64,000 nucleotides of DNA from Bradyrhizobium sp. LTSP849 (GCF_000938255.1 NZ_JYMR01000018.1:135001-199000), one strand, 5' to 3'; positions 1-8,896 are shown, counted from the first letter of the stretch. The notes: a model not told the origin generated them from the letters alone. Numbers and translations are program-made.

Positions 1-34
1 TCCAGCAAGCCGCGGCCGCCGTGGCGAGAGTCCC

Positions 35-159
35 GTAGGGTGGGCAAAGCGACTTATCCGCCGTAGCTCGAAGAGCGAAGGCGGAAGCGTGCCCACCACT
101 TCTGTCCCAGCCAACGAGATGGTGGGCACGGCGCTTCTCGCGCCTCTGCCCACCCTACG
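35..159. repeat. Palindromic intergenic repeat, family A (copy 1)
   Basis: The ends are inverted: GTAGGGTGGGCAAAG at the left and a CTGCCCACCCTAC segment at the right. An inner inverted pair (GCGTGCCCACCA and GGTGGGCACGGCGC) lets the whole unit fold into a long stem. A second copy with the same ends lies at 20564-20659. It carries no ORF, so it resembles a non-autonomous palindromic repeat. It sits downstream of the minus-strand TRAP binding-protein gene. Confidence 0.8.
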
Positions 160-191
160 ATAGCCGCGCTTGCCTTTCGTATCCGCATCAC

Positions 192-221
192 AAACAAAAA
201 TCCCCGGAGACACCTCCGGGG
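192..221 (-). terminator. Rho-independent terminator of the TRAP binding-protein gene
   Basis: On the minus strand an 8-bp perfect stem (CCCCGGAG/CTCCGGGG, 4-nt loop, 202-221) is followed by ATTTTTGTTT. It starts 38 bp past the stop codon of the gene at 259-1350, the usual arrangement for an intrinsic terminator. Confidence 0.8.
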
Positions 222-258
222 CTTTCGTCGTCTCCCGTCTTGCGAGCCGTTCACCGCC

Positions 259-1350
259 TCACGTCTTGGTCCGCATCCGCGCCATGAAGCCGTCGAAGCT
301 CAGCTCGGCCACCTGGGTCCAGGGCAGCGAGTCATTGCGATACGCCATCATGCTCGCATGCATCTTGCCGAAATGCGGGTTGGTCTTGGAGAGATCGGCG
401 TAGATCTCGTTGGCCGTGGCGTAGCAGGCTTCCAGCACTTCCTGCGGAAAGCCCCTGAGAATCGCACCGTTGACGATCAACCGCTTGAGTGCCGGAGCGT
501 TCACCGCATCGTATTTTCCGGTGATCCAGGTGAAGGTGTCACGTGACGCCGCATCGACCGCCGCCTGATAATGCTTGGGCAGCGCGTTCCACTTCTCGAT
601 GTTGATGATGTTATGGCCCTGGCTCGTGCCTTCCCACCAGCCGGGATAGTAATAGTACTTCGCGACCTTGGCGAAGCCGAGCTTCTCGTCGTCATAGGGG
701 CCGACCCACTCGGCCGCATCGATGGTGCCTTTTTCCAGCGCCGGATAGATGTCGCCCCCGGCCAGTTGCTGCGGGACACAACCGAGCTTGGCGAGGATCG
801 TGCCGGCAAAACCGCCGATGCGCATTTTCAGGCCCTTGAGATCATCGACGGACTTGATCTCCTTCCTGAACCAGCCGCCCATCTGTGCGCCGGTCGATCC
901 GGTCGGGATGCCGTAGACGTTGTGCTCCTTCAACAGGTCGTTGACGAGATCCTGGCCGCCGCCCCACAGCAGCCATGAAATCTGCTGGCGCGTGTTCAGT
1001 CCGAATGGCAGCGCGGTCGCGAACGTAAAGGCGGGGTTCTTGCCCCAATAGTAATAAAGCGCGGTGTTGCCGATCTCGACGGTGCCGTTCGACACGGCGT
1101 CGAGAACCTGAAGGCCAGGAACGATCTCGCCCGCTGCGAAGGGCTGGATCTGGAATTTGTTGTCGGTGATATCGGCGACCTTCTTGCAGAAATATTCGCA
1201 GCCGCCGTAGAGCGTATCGAGCGCCTTGGGCCAGCTCGTGGCGTACCGCCATCTGACCTCGGGCGCCGACTGCGCGATCGCAGGCGCTGCGACGGCGGTG
1301 CTTGCAGCCAGGCTGCCGCCTGTCACTTTCAGGAAATCACGACGTTTCAT
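259..1350 (-). CDS. TRAP transporter periplasmic binding protein, TakP/DctP type
   Basis: This 363-residue protein is a solute-binding protein of a TRAP transporter, which captures small carboxylates in the periplasm. The N-terminus is a twin-arginine signal (RRDFLK at residues 3-8, then an Ala-rich stretch ending AIAQ). The segment IDAAEWVGPYDD and the GLKMRIGG substrate-arginine region match the 2-oxoacid-binding TakP branch as I recall it. The start at 1350 is chosen because GGAGGG lies just upstream and the Tat motif follows at once; an in-frame extension to 1539 lacks both. No DctQ or DctM membrane genes are adjacent, so the partner must be elsewhere. The substrate is inferred only. Confidence 0.85.
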   Translation of the reverse strand: MKRRDFLKVTGGSLAASTAVAAPAIAQSAPEVRWRYATSWPKALDTLYGGCEYFCKKVADITDNKFQIQPFAAGEIVPGLQVLDAVSNGTVEIGNTALYYYWGKNPAFTFATALPFGLNTRQQISWLLWGGGQDLVNDLLKEHNVYGIPTGSTGAQMGGWFRKEIKSVDDLKGLKMRIGGFAGTILAKLGCVPQQLAGGDIYPALEKGTIDAAEWVGPYDDEKLGFAKVAKYYYYPGWWEGTSQGHNIINIEKWNALPKHYQAAVDAASRDTFTWITGKYDAVNAPALKRLIVNGAILRGFPQEVLEACYATANEIYADLSKTNPHFGKMHASMMAYRNDSLPWTQVAELSFDGFMARMRTKT

Positions 1351-1636
1351 GCGTACCCTCCGTGATGCCGATGTCTCGACCAGGGAACGATCTTGGTGTC
1401 GTCTTTCGTCGTCGATGATCGACGTTGTTGTCTGAGACTTGTGAGCGTTTCCGAAAAGGCCCTGATGGGCTCTTGTTGTTGGAATTCCGATCATTGCGGT
1501 TCCGAGAGCGAGGATGACCGGGCGTTGTGCGATAATCAAGCCTGCTGCCGTCCTCGCAGGTGCGAACGCTGGACAGACGCAAGTCGGACAACCCGCGATT
1601 TGCTATTCGATTGGGCAACAACAAGGGAGGCAACAA
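1351..1636. other. Divergent intergenic region
   Basis: This 286-bp stretch separates the minus-strand TRAP binding-protein gene from the plus-strand SDR gene, so it must hold both promoters. ORFs run into it on both strands, but they lack ribosome-binding sites and domain similarity. I see no clear operator or repeat. Confidence 0.5.
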
Positions 1637-2722
1637 ATGGCCGCCAGGAAAATCGTGGTCGCCGGCGCAACAGGTCTCGTCGGCAATGCCGCCTTGCGAC
1701 ACTTCGGCGCAGTGGGCGGTTGCGATGTTATCGCCCTGTCGCGGCGGAAGCCGCGCGATCTCTATGGCGCCCGCTACGTTCCGATCGACCTGACGAATGA
1801 AGCGGATTGCCGCCGCGCCGCGGCGGAGCTGCGGGACGCAACGCATCTGGTCTACGCCGCGCTTTACGAAGCGCCGCAGTTGGTCGATGGCTGGCGCGAC
1901 CCGCAGCAGATCAGGACCAACGATCTGATGCTGCGCAACCTGATGGGCGCGCTCGAGCCCATGGCGCCCGACCTCAAGCATGTGGCGCTGCTGCAGGGCA
2001 CCAAGGCTTATGGCGTTCACGTTCGCCCCTTGACGGTGCCGGCACGCGAGGGGCGCTCGGAAATGTACGAGCAGCCCAACTTCTATTGGGCGCAGGAGAA
2101 CTTCCTGCGCGAGCTGCAGAGAGGCAAGGGCTGGCATTGGAGCATCCTGCGGCCCGTGCTGATCGTAGGTCTCGCCATGGGCGGCGCCATGGATTTGATC
2201 CCGCCGCTCGGCGTCTACGCCGCGATGCTGCGCGAGCAGGGCAGGCCGCTCGACTTTCCCGGTGGCGCCGCGCGGGTATCGCAGGCCGTCGATGTCGACC
2301 TGCTGGCTCGCGCGATCGCGTGGTCCGGCGAGGCCAGGACGGCACAGAACGAGGCGTTCAACGTCACCAATGGCGACGTCTTCACCTGGGAGAACATCTG
2401 GCCCGCGGTGGCGGACGCGCTCGAGATGAAGCCCGGCAAGCCGGTGCCGCTGTCGCTTGCCACGGAGTTTCCCAACTGGGTCGGTCCCTGGGATGCGTTG
2501 CGCCGTAAGCATGGACTCGTGTCGCCGGGCTTGGCCGAATTCGTCGGGCTGTCGTTCCAATACGCCGATTACAGCATGCGCTACGGCCAGACCGATTCCG
2601 GTCCGCCCTCGATCGTTTCCACGGTGAAGATCAACCGCGCTGGCTTCACCGAGATGATGGACACCGAGGACATGTTCCGGAAGTGGTTCAGGCAGGCCAA
2701 GGCAGAGCGGCTGCTTCCCTAA
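1637..2722 (+). CDS. SDR-family oxidoreductase, PRISE-like (progesterone 5-beta-reductase/iridoid synthase-like)
   Basis: This 361-residue protein begins with a Rossmann nucleotide-binding motif (VAGATGLVGNAAL near residues 8-20). It contains a NFYWAQENFL segment, where the atypical extended SDRs of the progesterone 5-beta-reductase/iridoid synthase group carry their catalytic tyrosine. These enzymes reduce activated C=C bonds of enones with NADPH; the bacterial substrates are mostly unknown. The ATG at 1637 is chosen because AGGGAGG lies 6 bp upstream, and the upstream in-frame codons look non-coding. It stands alone, divergent from the TRAP gene. Confidence 0.75.
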   Translation: MAARKIVVAGATGLVGNAALRHFGAVGGCDVIALSRRKPRDLYGARYVPIDLTNEADCRRAAAELRDATHLVYAALYEAPQLVDGWRDPQQIRTNDLMLRNLMGALEPMAPDLKHVALLQGTKAYGVHVRPLTVPAREGRSEMYEQPNFYWAQENFLRELQRGKGWHWSILRPVLIVGLAMGGAMDLIPPLGVYAAMLREQGRPLDFPGGAARVSQAVDVDLLARAIAWSGEARTAQNEAFNVTNGDVFTWENIWPAVADALEMKPGKPVPLSLATEFPNWVGPWDALRRKHGLVSPGLAEFVGLSFQYADYSMRYGQTDSGPPSIVSTVKINRAGFTEMMDTEDMFRKWFRQAKAERLLP

Positions 2723-2828
2723 GGCAGACCCAGGTCGGGCATGTCCGGGACCGTTGGCTAGGTCAGCTTGTGCCCCCAAAGCGGAAGCTGCTCCAAGCCG
2801 CGTATGGGGGCATTCGCTTCGCTGTCAC

Positions 2829-3692
2829 TCAACGGGAAAATTGAGCAGAGAGGAAACTCTGCGTCTCCTCGACTGCCTTCCTGGCCGCTTCCGCATCGTA
2901 CTTGAGCCAGTGCCCGTACATTTCCCTGCCGTCGGCGAAAGCCGGAACGCTAAAGGCGTGATAGGCACCGGGATAGACGACCAGCTTAACAGGTGCGCCC
3001 CTGTCGGCCCGCCTCTTCATCCAAAGTTCGCAGTCCTTCGCAGGCAACCAGTCGTCGAGTTCGCCGATCAGGATTAATGTGGGAACGATGAGTTCCTCGG
3101 AAGCAACGCCGCACCCCGGAAAATAGGCCACCGCGGCCTTGAACTTCAGATCCCGAGGAGCGTCGAATGTTTCCACGTGGTGGGTCGACGCTAATTGCAG
3201 CGCAACCGTTGCACCCATCGATCCTCCAAGGACAGCGATACGTTGAGGATCGACAAAAGGAAGTTTGGAAAGATAGGATAGAGCGCCTAAGGCATCACCT
3301 TGGCGGGCAAGCATCAGGGCAGGCATCGGTTTGGTGCAGGCGTCCTTGATGCCACGGGTCGCAAAGCTATCGACTGCAAGTGACACATACCCCAAACCGG
3401 TCACGGATTGAGCGATGGACTTTCGGTCATCTTTCGAAAGTCCATCGCATCCATGGAGAGACACAATGGCTGCGAATGGGCCGTCGCCCTCAGGTTTCGC
3501 GAGGTAGCCCTCGATCGTATCCGCCGCCTTCGGGGCTTCGCCACGCTCGCGCGCCAAGCGCTGTTGGAGCTGGCCAAGGCGGACTGGAGCACTGTCGAAC
3601 CTGACCAACTCTTGTGCCATGGTGACGGCGTTGGTGCAAACGCACGTAATCAATACTGCTAAACGAAGACATGCTCCGGCTCGTGTGCCCAT
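2829..3692 (-). CDS. Secreted dienelactone hydrolase-family protein
   Basis: A 287-residue alpha/beta hydrolase. An N-terminal hydrophobic segment ending in TMAQ suggests export. The core shows SLHGC (oxyanion region), the nucleophile elbow GGSMGA, an aspartate in GELDDW and a histidine in PGAYHAF, so a Ser-Asp-His triad is likely rather than the Cys triad of classical dienelactone hydrolases. A GAGG ribosome site precedes ATG at 3692. Such proteins hydrolyse esters or lactones; the substrate cannot be told. It has no operon partner. Confidence 0.7.
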   Translation of the reverse strand: MGTRAGACLRLAVLITCVCTNAVTMAQELVRFDSAPVRLGQLQQRLARERGEAPKAADTIEGYLAKPEGDGPFAAIVSLHGCDGLSKDDRKSIAQSVTGLGYVSLAVDSFATRGIKDACTKPMPALMLARQGDALGALSYLSKLPFVDPQRIAVLGGSMGATVALQLASTHHVETFDAPRDLKFKAAVAYFPGCGVASEELIVPTLILIGELDDWLPAKDCELWMKRRADRGAPVKLVVYPGAYHAFSVPAFADGREMYGHWLKYDAEAARKAVEETQSFLSAQFSR

Positions 3693-3842
3693 TTTACCTC
3701 GCCCCGTCTTCGTAACAGGGTCAACGTAACAGAGTTATGTCAGTCCATCCAAAGCGTAAATTCAGGACTGCAGACATGCGTCGCTTGAGCCATTGTTAAG
3801 CTTGGTACCGCGAAGTCCGTTTTGGCCCTTAGCTGACCTGAG

Positions 3843-3888
3843 GCGATGTCCGGCTTAAGTCGGCAACGCATCGGATAGCGGACATCGC
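3843..3888. repeat. Inverted repeat with 10-bp arms
   Basis: GCGATGTCCG at 3843-3852 is exactly complementary to CGGACATCGC at 3879-3888, with a 26-nt loop. It lies between two minus-strand genes. There is no T-run, so it is not a classical terminator. The wording resembles a degraded repeat common in Bradyrhizobium and Rhodopseudomonas intergenic DNA (recall, not checked). Confidence 0.6.
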
Positions 3889-3928
3889 TCAAGCCGCGCA
3901 AATGAATCTCGACTTGCGCGCATGCGGC

Positions 3929-5242
3929 CTAGCTTTCCTTCGCGAACGCCGCCTCCATCGCTTTTCTTGTCCTGATCGTCTCGTTGTTGGCGTCGAATTC
4001 GACGTCGCTCCAGCGCACGATCTCGCCATGGGCGACGTCGTGCTTCAACTTGAGCCGATGCGCCAGCCCGATCGGCAGCGCGTGGGCCTTGAGGCTTGCA
4101 GCTGCCGGCACCAGCTTGCCCCACACAGTGTAGCCGCCTTCGCCGTCGAGCATTTCGCCGGCGCGCAGATTGCGCTTTGCCACGGCGGCGACGTCGCCGC
4201 GGAAGCCGTAGGGTTGCCCGGTCGGCTCGCCGCGCAGCGCCGCTGACAGCACTGAGATGTTCAGCTCGAGCCCAATCAGATGATAGGGCTTGTACATCGC
4301 AGCGAAGCGTCCGCTCGCGTCAGTCTTCAGCCCGTATTGCCGGAAGCAGTCGGCGGCGTAGTCGTTCGGCGCCTCCAGCACGACATAGACGCCCCAGCGC
4401 AGATCGCGAAACACCGGCCTTCCGTCGCGCTCGAGGGAGGATACGACTTCCACGACGCCCGATCGCTCCAGCACGCCGCCCTTGTCGCTGGGACGCATGA
4501 TGTGCGGCAGATCGTCGACGCCGCAGGGTGGAAACAACAATCCGCCTGCGGGCACGTCGAGGCCGCAGGCGTTCGCAATCGCAGCCATCTCGATCGCCGA
4601 TTTGGTGCCGTCGAGGAAGGAGTTGAACATCTGCGGGTTCATGCCGGCCGACTGCGCTTCGCCGGCGGTGAGGCCGTAATGTTGCCAGACGCCATCCGGC
4701 GTCACGTCGTGATAGGCCGGCAGATATTTTGTGCCCTTGCCGGCAGCGACGACGCGAAAGCCGGTGGCGCGGGCCCAGTCGACCATCTCCGCTGTCAACG
4801 CCGGCTGGTCGCCATAGGCGAGCGAGTAGACGACGCCAGCCTTGCGCGCTTCTTCGGCGAGCAGGGGGCCGGCCAGCACGTCGGCCTCGACATTGACCAT
4901 CACGATGTGCTTGCCCGCCGCGATCGCGGCACGCGCATGCCTGATGCCGACGGCCGGATTGCCGGTCGCCTCCACCACCACATCCATCGCGCCGCCGGCA
5001 ATGGCGCGCGCGCCGTCGTCGGTGAAGACGGTCGCCGCGATCCGTTCGGCGCTCCAGCCGACCGTGCGGCAGGCTTCGCGCGCGCGGTCGCGGTCGATGT
5101 CGACGATGATGGGTACCTCCAGCCCCGGCGTGTGCGGCACTTGCGCCAGAAACATCGAGCCGAATTTGCCGGCGCCGATCAGCGCGACGCGGACGGTTTT
5201 TCCGGTGGCGGCCCGGGTTTGGAGGAGGCGGAAGAGGTTCAT
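3929..5242 (-). CDS. Homoserine-dehydrogenase-like NAD(P) oxidoreductase with C-terminal SAF domain
   Basis: This 437-residue protein has an N-terminal Rossmann fold (GAGKFG at residues 23-28) and a homoserine-dehydrogenase-like middle region (VVVEATGNP, then GKHIVMVNVEAD). The C-terminal SAF-like segment of roughly 65 residues (NLRAGEMLDGEGGYTVWGKL) is of the kind also seen in FlgA and sialic acid synthase; relatives are therefore often mislabelled as flagellar. They probably oxidise a small hydroxy acid or aldehyde in sugar-acid catabolism; the substrate is unknown. It lies downstream of a PhyH-type dioxygenase and a GntR regulator on the same strand, which suggests a catabolic unit. Confidence 0.7.
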   Translation of the reverse strand: MNLFRLLQTRAATGKTVRVALIGAGKFGSMFLAQVPHTPGLEVPIIVDIDRDRAREACRTVGWSAERIAATVFTDDGARAIAGGAMDVVVEATGNPAVGIRHARAAIAAGKHIVMVNVEADVLAGPLLAEEARKAGVVYSLAYGDQPALTAEMVDWARATGFRVVAAGKGTKYLPAYHDVTPDGVWQHYGLTAGEAQSAGMNPQMFNSFLDGTKSAIEMAAIANACGLDVPAGGLLFPPCGVDDLPHIMRPSDKGGVLERSGVVEVVSSLERDGRPVFRDLRWGVYVVLEAPNDYAADCFRQYGLKTDASGRFAAMYKPYHLIGLELNISVLSAALRGEPTGQPYGFRGDVAAVAKRNLRAGEMLDGEGGYTVWGKLVPAAASLKAHALPIGLAHRLKLKHDVAHGEIVRWSDVEFDANNETIRTRKAMEAAFAKES

Positions 5243-5264
5243 GGGGATGTGTCCGGTGATGATC

Positions 5265-5396
5265 GTGTCCCGGACGCGGTGCGGCGTGCAACGTTGCTCC
5301 GCAGAGCCGGGACCCAGAAAGAAAAACTATCCGTGTGGCGTGGGCCCCGGCTCAGCAGCGCACCGTCGAAGCGACGCTGCGCTGCGTCCGGGGCAC
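5265..5396. repeat. Palindromic intergenic repeat, family B
   Basis: GTGTCCCGGACGC at 5265-5277 pairs with GCGTCCGGGGCAC at 5384-5396 (12 of 13 positions). An inner pair, GAGCCGGGACCC and GGGCCCCGGCTC, extends the fold. The element fills the gap between the SAF-domain gene and the dioxygenase gene and could form a strong RNA hairpin within their transcript. Confidence 0.75.
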
Positions 5397-5405
5397 GAGA
5401 GCATT

Positions 5406-6206
5406 TTACTCCGCCGCCTGCCGCGGCGCGCGTGCGAGCCGCACCAACGCGTCGTCGTCCACCGTCTTGATCGGCGCAAAATCACGATGCGCGATGTACT
5501 CCGGCCGCGTCGGTGTGCGGATGTAGTTCGAGACCGCGTTCAGCGTCAGGTACACGATCTTGCGCGGGTAGGGCGTGATGTTGCCGCTGGAGCCGTGCAC
5601 GAGATTGCCGTGGAACATCAGCATGCCGCCGGGCTTGCCGGTCGGCGCCACGATGCCGCCCTGCTTGACGAGGCGCGTCACCGTCTCCTCGTCCAGCGTC
5701 CACAGCGGATAGGACGTGGTGGCCAGATCATGCGAGGCTTTGAGGTCGCCGGCGTTCTGGCTCTGCGGTACCAGCATCAGGGGGCCGTTGATCGGCATCA
5801 CCTCGTCGAGGAAGATCGCAATGTTCATCGCGCGCGGCTCCGGCATGCCGTCGTCGCGTTTCCAGGTGCCGTAATCCTGGTGCCACTGCCAGACGTCGCC
5901 GGTGAAGGCCGATTTCGCATTGATCTTGAACTGGTGCATGTAGACCTGTTCGCCGAACAGCTGCTCGACCGGATCGATCATGCGCGGATGCGCGCCCAGA
6001 ATGCCGAACGCCTCGTTGTAGAGATGCGCGGCAAACGCCGTGCGCGGCGCGCCGCTCTTCTCGCGCCAGACTTCCGGCCGATTGGCGTCATAGATGCCGA
6101 CCGCCTCGCGCGCGAGGAAAGCGACCTCTTCGGGGCTGAACAGCTCGGGCAAAAACAGCCAGCCCTCGCGGTGGAAGAACTCCAATTGTGCCTCGGACAG
6201 TTTCAT
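5406..6206 (-). CDS. Phytanoyl-CoA dioxygenase (PhyH) family Fe(II)/2-oxoglutarate oxygenase
   Basis: A 266-residue protein with the iron-binding HxD of the PhyH/ectoine-hydroxylase superfamily (WQWHQDYG, His109 and Asp111) and a distal histidine in MFHGNLVHGSSGN (likely His204). An arginine that could bind 2-oxoglutarate follows in YPRKIVY. Members hydroxylate small organic acids or acyl-CoAs using O2 and 2-oxoglutarate. It lies between a GntR regulator and a SAF-domain dehydrogenase, so it may hydroxylate the compound that the dehydrogenase then oxidises. The substrate is not identifiable from sequence. Confidence 0.8.
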   Translation of the reverse strand: MKLSEAQLEFFHREGWLFLPELFSPEEVAFLAREAVGIYDANRPEVWREKSGAPRTAFAAHLYNEAFGILGAHPRMIDPVEQLFGEQVYMHQFKINAKSAFTGDVWQWHQDYGTWKRDDGMPEPRAMNIAIFLDEVMPINGPLMLVPQSQNAGDLKASHDLATTSYPLWTLDEETVTRLVKQGGIVAPTGKPGGMLMFHGNLVHGSSGNITPYPRKIVYLTLNAVSNYIRTPTRPEYIAHRDFAPIKTVDDDALVRLARAPRQAAE

Positions 6207-6256
6207 GGTCGTCCTCCTGTTGTTTTGTTTTTGTCATTCCGGGGCGGCGCCTGTGG

Positions 6257-6934
6257 TTACGCCGCCACCTCGTCCGTCGCCCTCAATCTCTCCTCAGTCA
6301 TCTGTCCCGCCGTCTGCGCATGCGCGAGCGCCGCGCGTTCTGCGGCCTTCGCATCGCCCGCGAGAATGTGTCCGGCAATATCAGCGTGTTCGGCCCAGGC
6401 GCTGCCGCGATAGTCCAGCTCCGACAGCACGGTCGCCATCGAGCGGCGCATATGCGGCCATTGCGGCGTGATGGTTTCCTCGATCACGGGATTGCCGGCG
6501 AGCTGATAGATCGCGCGGTGGAAATCGACGTCGAGCGTGATGAGTTCGGTGAGCGTCGTCTTGCGGTCGATGCGGCGGCCGGCACTGAGCGCCGCCTCGA
6601 GCCGCGCGCGTCCCGCTGCATCGCTTGCGGCACGCATCGCTGCGAGCCGTGCGGCCAGCGCATCGATCGCGCCGCGCACCTCGTAGAGCTGACGAATGCG
6701 GGAAGGATCGAGCTGGGTGACTTCGAAACCGCGCCGGCCGCTCTCGGCCACGAGTCCCTGCCGGTGCAGCAGATGCAGCGCATGCGACACCGGCTGGCGC
6801 GACACGCCGAGCTTGTCGGCGAGCTCGTTCTGCCGGATGCGCTGGCCGGGCTGCAACGTGCGATCGGTGATCGCCTCCAGGATCCGTGCATAGACCTGGT
6901 CGATCAGGTTCGGGAGCGGGTCGAGAGGGATCAC
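6257..6934 (-). CDS. GntR-family transcriptional regulator, FCD subfamily
   Basis: This 225-residue protein has an N-terminal winged helix (NELADKLGVSRQPVSHALHLLHRQGLV) and an all-helical FCD ligand-binding domain (YEVRGAIDALAARLAA, then the metal-binding region around DVDFHRAIYQLAGN). FCD regulators respond to small carboxylates and usually control the adjacent catabolic genes. It is the first gene of the minus-strand block followed by the dioxygenase (50-bp gap). A perfect 20-bp palindrome 30 bp upstream of its start is the probable operator. Confidence 0.9.
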   Translation of the reverse strand: MIPLDPLPNLIDQVYARILEAITDRTLQPGQRIRQNELADKLGVSRQPVSHALHLLHRQGLVAESGRRGFEVTQLDPSRIRQLYEVRGAIDALAARLAAMRAASDAAGRARLEAALSAGRRIDRKTTLTELITLDVDFHRAIYQLAGNPVIEETITPQWPHMRRSMATVLSELDYRGSAWAEHADIAGHILAGDAKAAERAALAHAQTAGQMTEERLRATDEVAA

Positions 6935-6963
6935 GCCGGCAGCTCCAACAGACCTCGGAAAGG

Positions 6964-6983
6964 GAATACGGAATTCCGTATTC
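6964..6983. promoter_or_regulatory. Perfect 20-bp palindrome, probable GntR/FCD operator
   Basis: GAATACGGAATTCCGTATTC reads identically on both strands. It lies 30 bp upstream of the GntR start codon, where autorepression would act. FCD-type regulators bind short symmetric sites of this size. No second copy was noticed in the window. Confidence 0.7.
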
Positions 6984-7121
6984 GAAGCTACGGCGTGAGA
7001 GTAGGAGCGTCAAGAACTACCTGAATACCGTGCATGTTGCCGTTTGAGGATCGGCTAAGCTATTGATATTACTTGGGCCGTCTACTGTGCATGGGGTTGT
7101 TTTCGAGAAAATGCGTCTCGC

Positions 7122-7934
7122 CTAGTCCGCCAGAAACGCGCTCACCGCCTCGCCATATTCCAGCGGCGCCTGTTCGAATATCCAGTGCCCGGCATTCGTA
7201 ATCACCGCCGTCTTGGCGCCGACAACGTGCTCGGCCAGCACGCGCCACATCACCGACAGGCTGCCGGTGGTTGCGCCGCCGCCGATCAGCAGCGTCGGCG
7301 TCCTGATCGCCTGCGCGTCAGCGAGCGTGTAGGGCTTTCGCTGCTCGTTGATCTGGCCGAGGAAGGTGATGGCGTTGTCGCGCAACTGCTGCTTTGCGGC
7401 GGCCGGCACGCGCCGCCACGAGCCATCGCCCTCAATGCCTTCGTAGAAATTTTGCAGCGCGCCCTCGATGTCGCCGGCGCGGATCATCTCGACCGAGCGC
7501 GCGGTGCGCGCGGCCAAGGGTGGATGCGCGGGTGTGCCTGCGGGGATCGGCAGGCTGGCATCGAGATCGCCGCCGGGTTCGGCCAGCACCAGCTTGCGCA
7601 ACAGATCCGGCCGCGCTTGGGCCACGCGAAACGCGATGTGTCCGCCGCGCGAATGCCCCATCAGGTCGACCGGCCCGGGCCTGACCTGTTCGATGAAGGC
7701 GATCACGTCAGCGACGTGTTGCGCCATCTTGTAATCGTCGCCGACGGCGTCCCATTGCTCGGGAAAGAAGTGTCGCAGGCTGACCGAGATCACCCGATGC
7801 GCCTTCGACAGCGGGCCGAGCACGGAGTACCAGGTGCGGAAATCGCCGAGCGTGCCGTGCACGCAGACCAGCGGCGGCCCGTCTCCGACTTCGAGATAGG
7901 CCATATCGTAACCATTGACGCGAAATGTCTGCAT
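7122..7934 (-). CDS. Alpha/beta hydrolase
   Basis: A 270-residue cytoplasmic alpha/beta hydrolase. VCVHGTLGDFRTW provides the oxyanion region, GHSRGGH carries the nucleophile Ser95, and the C-terminal NAGHW carries the catalytic histidine. The family covers esterases, haloalkane dehalogenases and C-C bond hydrolases, so the reaction is undetermined. It begins 2 bp after the stop codon of a close paralogue upstream, so the two are co-transcribed and probably arose by tandem duplication. Confidence 0.75.
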   Translation of the reverse strand: MQTFRVNGYDMAYLEVGDGPPLVCVHGTLGDFRTWYSVLGPLSKAHRVISVSLRHFFPEQWDAVGDDYKMAQHVADVIAFIEQVRPGPVDLMGHSRGGHIAFRVAQARPDLLRKLVLAEPGGDLDASLPIPAGTPAHPPLAARTARSVEMIRAGDIEGALQNFYEGIEGDGSWRRVPAAAKQQLRDNAITFLGQINEQRKPYTLADAQAIRTPTLLIGGGATTGSLSVMWRVLAEHVVGAKTAVITNAGHWIFEQAPLEYGEAVSAFLAD

Positions 7935-7936
7935 GC

Positions 7937-8755
7937 TCAGCCCGCCAGAAAATCCAGGACCACTTCAGAGTATTTTTGCGGCGCCTGCTCGAACATCGGA
8001 TGCGTCGCGTTCGGGATGATCGCCGTCTTGGAATAGGGCACGTGCGCAGCGAGCGCGTGCAACACTTTCGGCAGCAGACCCTTGGTCCGCGCGCCCAGGA
8101 TGAACAGCGTCGGCATCAGAATCGATTCCGCATCCGCCTTGGAGAAGGGCAGGCGATTGTCGCGGACCTGCCCGATCAGCGTGAAGGCGTTGTCGCGCAA
8201 ATTCTGCTTCACCATCGCCGGCAGCCGCGGCCAGGTGCCGGGTCCCTCCAGTGTGTCGACGAAGACAGCGAGGCCGCCATCGACATCGCCGGCTGCGATC
8301 TTCTCGGCGGACGCCGTGAAGCGCGCCAGCAGCGGCGAGGGGCCGCCAGCATAGTCGGGATCGAGGCTCGCATCGAGCTCGCCGCCGGGCTCGGCCAGGA
8401 CCAGCCGCCGCAACAGTTCCGGCCGCCGCTGCGCCACACGGAAGCAGATATGCCCACCGCGGGAATGGCCCATCAAATCGACCGGGCCGAGGTCGAGTGT
8501 CTCGATGAAGGCGATGACGTCGTCGACGTGCTGCGCAATCGAATAGGTGTCCCCGATGCCGTCCCAGCGCTCCGGGAAGAAGTGGCGCAGGCTGACGCTG
8601 ATGATCCGATGCCGCTGTGTCAGCGGTCCGAGCACGCAGCCCCAGACGCGGAAGTCGTTGAGCGAGCCGTGCACACAGACCAGCGGCGGGCCGCCCTTGT
8701 CCTCGCCCACGTCGAGATAGGGCATGTCGTAACCGTTGACGTGGAGGCTTTGCAT
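7937..8755 (-). CDS. Alpha/beta hydrolase (tandem paralogue)
   Basis: This 272-residue protein matches its downstream neighbour along its whole length (MQSLHVNGYDMPYLDVGED against MQTFRVNGYDMAYLEVGDG, both with GHSRGGHI and SLRHFFPE). The nucleophile is Ser98, and the histidine probably lies in NATHPMFEQAP. The ATG at 8755 aligns exactly with the paralogue start, so the in-frame extension to 8821 is rejected. The pair may act on related substrates or form a heteromer. Confidence 0.75.
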   Translation of the reverse strand: MQSLHVNGYDMPYLDVGEDKGGPPLVCVHGSLNDFRVWGCVLGPLTQRHRIISVSLRHFFPERWDGIGDTYSIAQHVDDVIAFIETLDLGPVDLMGHSRGGHICFRVAQRRPELLRRLVLAEPGGELDASLDPDYAGGPSPLLARFTASAEKIAAGDVDGGLAVFVDTLEGPGTWPRLPAMVKQNLRDNAFTLIGQVRDNRLPFSKADAESILMPTLFILGARTKGLLPKVLHALAAHVPYSKTAIIPNATHPMFEQAPQKYSEVVLDFLAG

Positions 8756-8896
8756 TCTGGGCTCGCGAGAAGGGGAGGCGGAACTCCTGTGCAAGATTCC
8801 CGGAAACCGGGTGGATCGCAACTATTTCCAAGTCTACATTTGGCCCGAGATCACATTGGGGGCATGCGACGGGGACGCAAAGCCAGGAACCGAGCC

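Noticed and set aside
1384..1410. GGAAC with CGTC 18 bp downstream as an EcfG promoter
   Set aside because: The spacing and last base are wrong, and the nearest gene in that direction starts about 230 bp away.
7925..8896. Long in-frame extension upstream of the Ogt gene
   Set aside because: It lies opposite the alpha/beta hydrolase gene, and the reading is an Arg-rich antisense translation; ATG at 8897 gives the normal protein.
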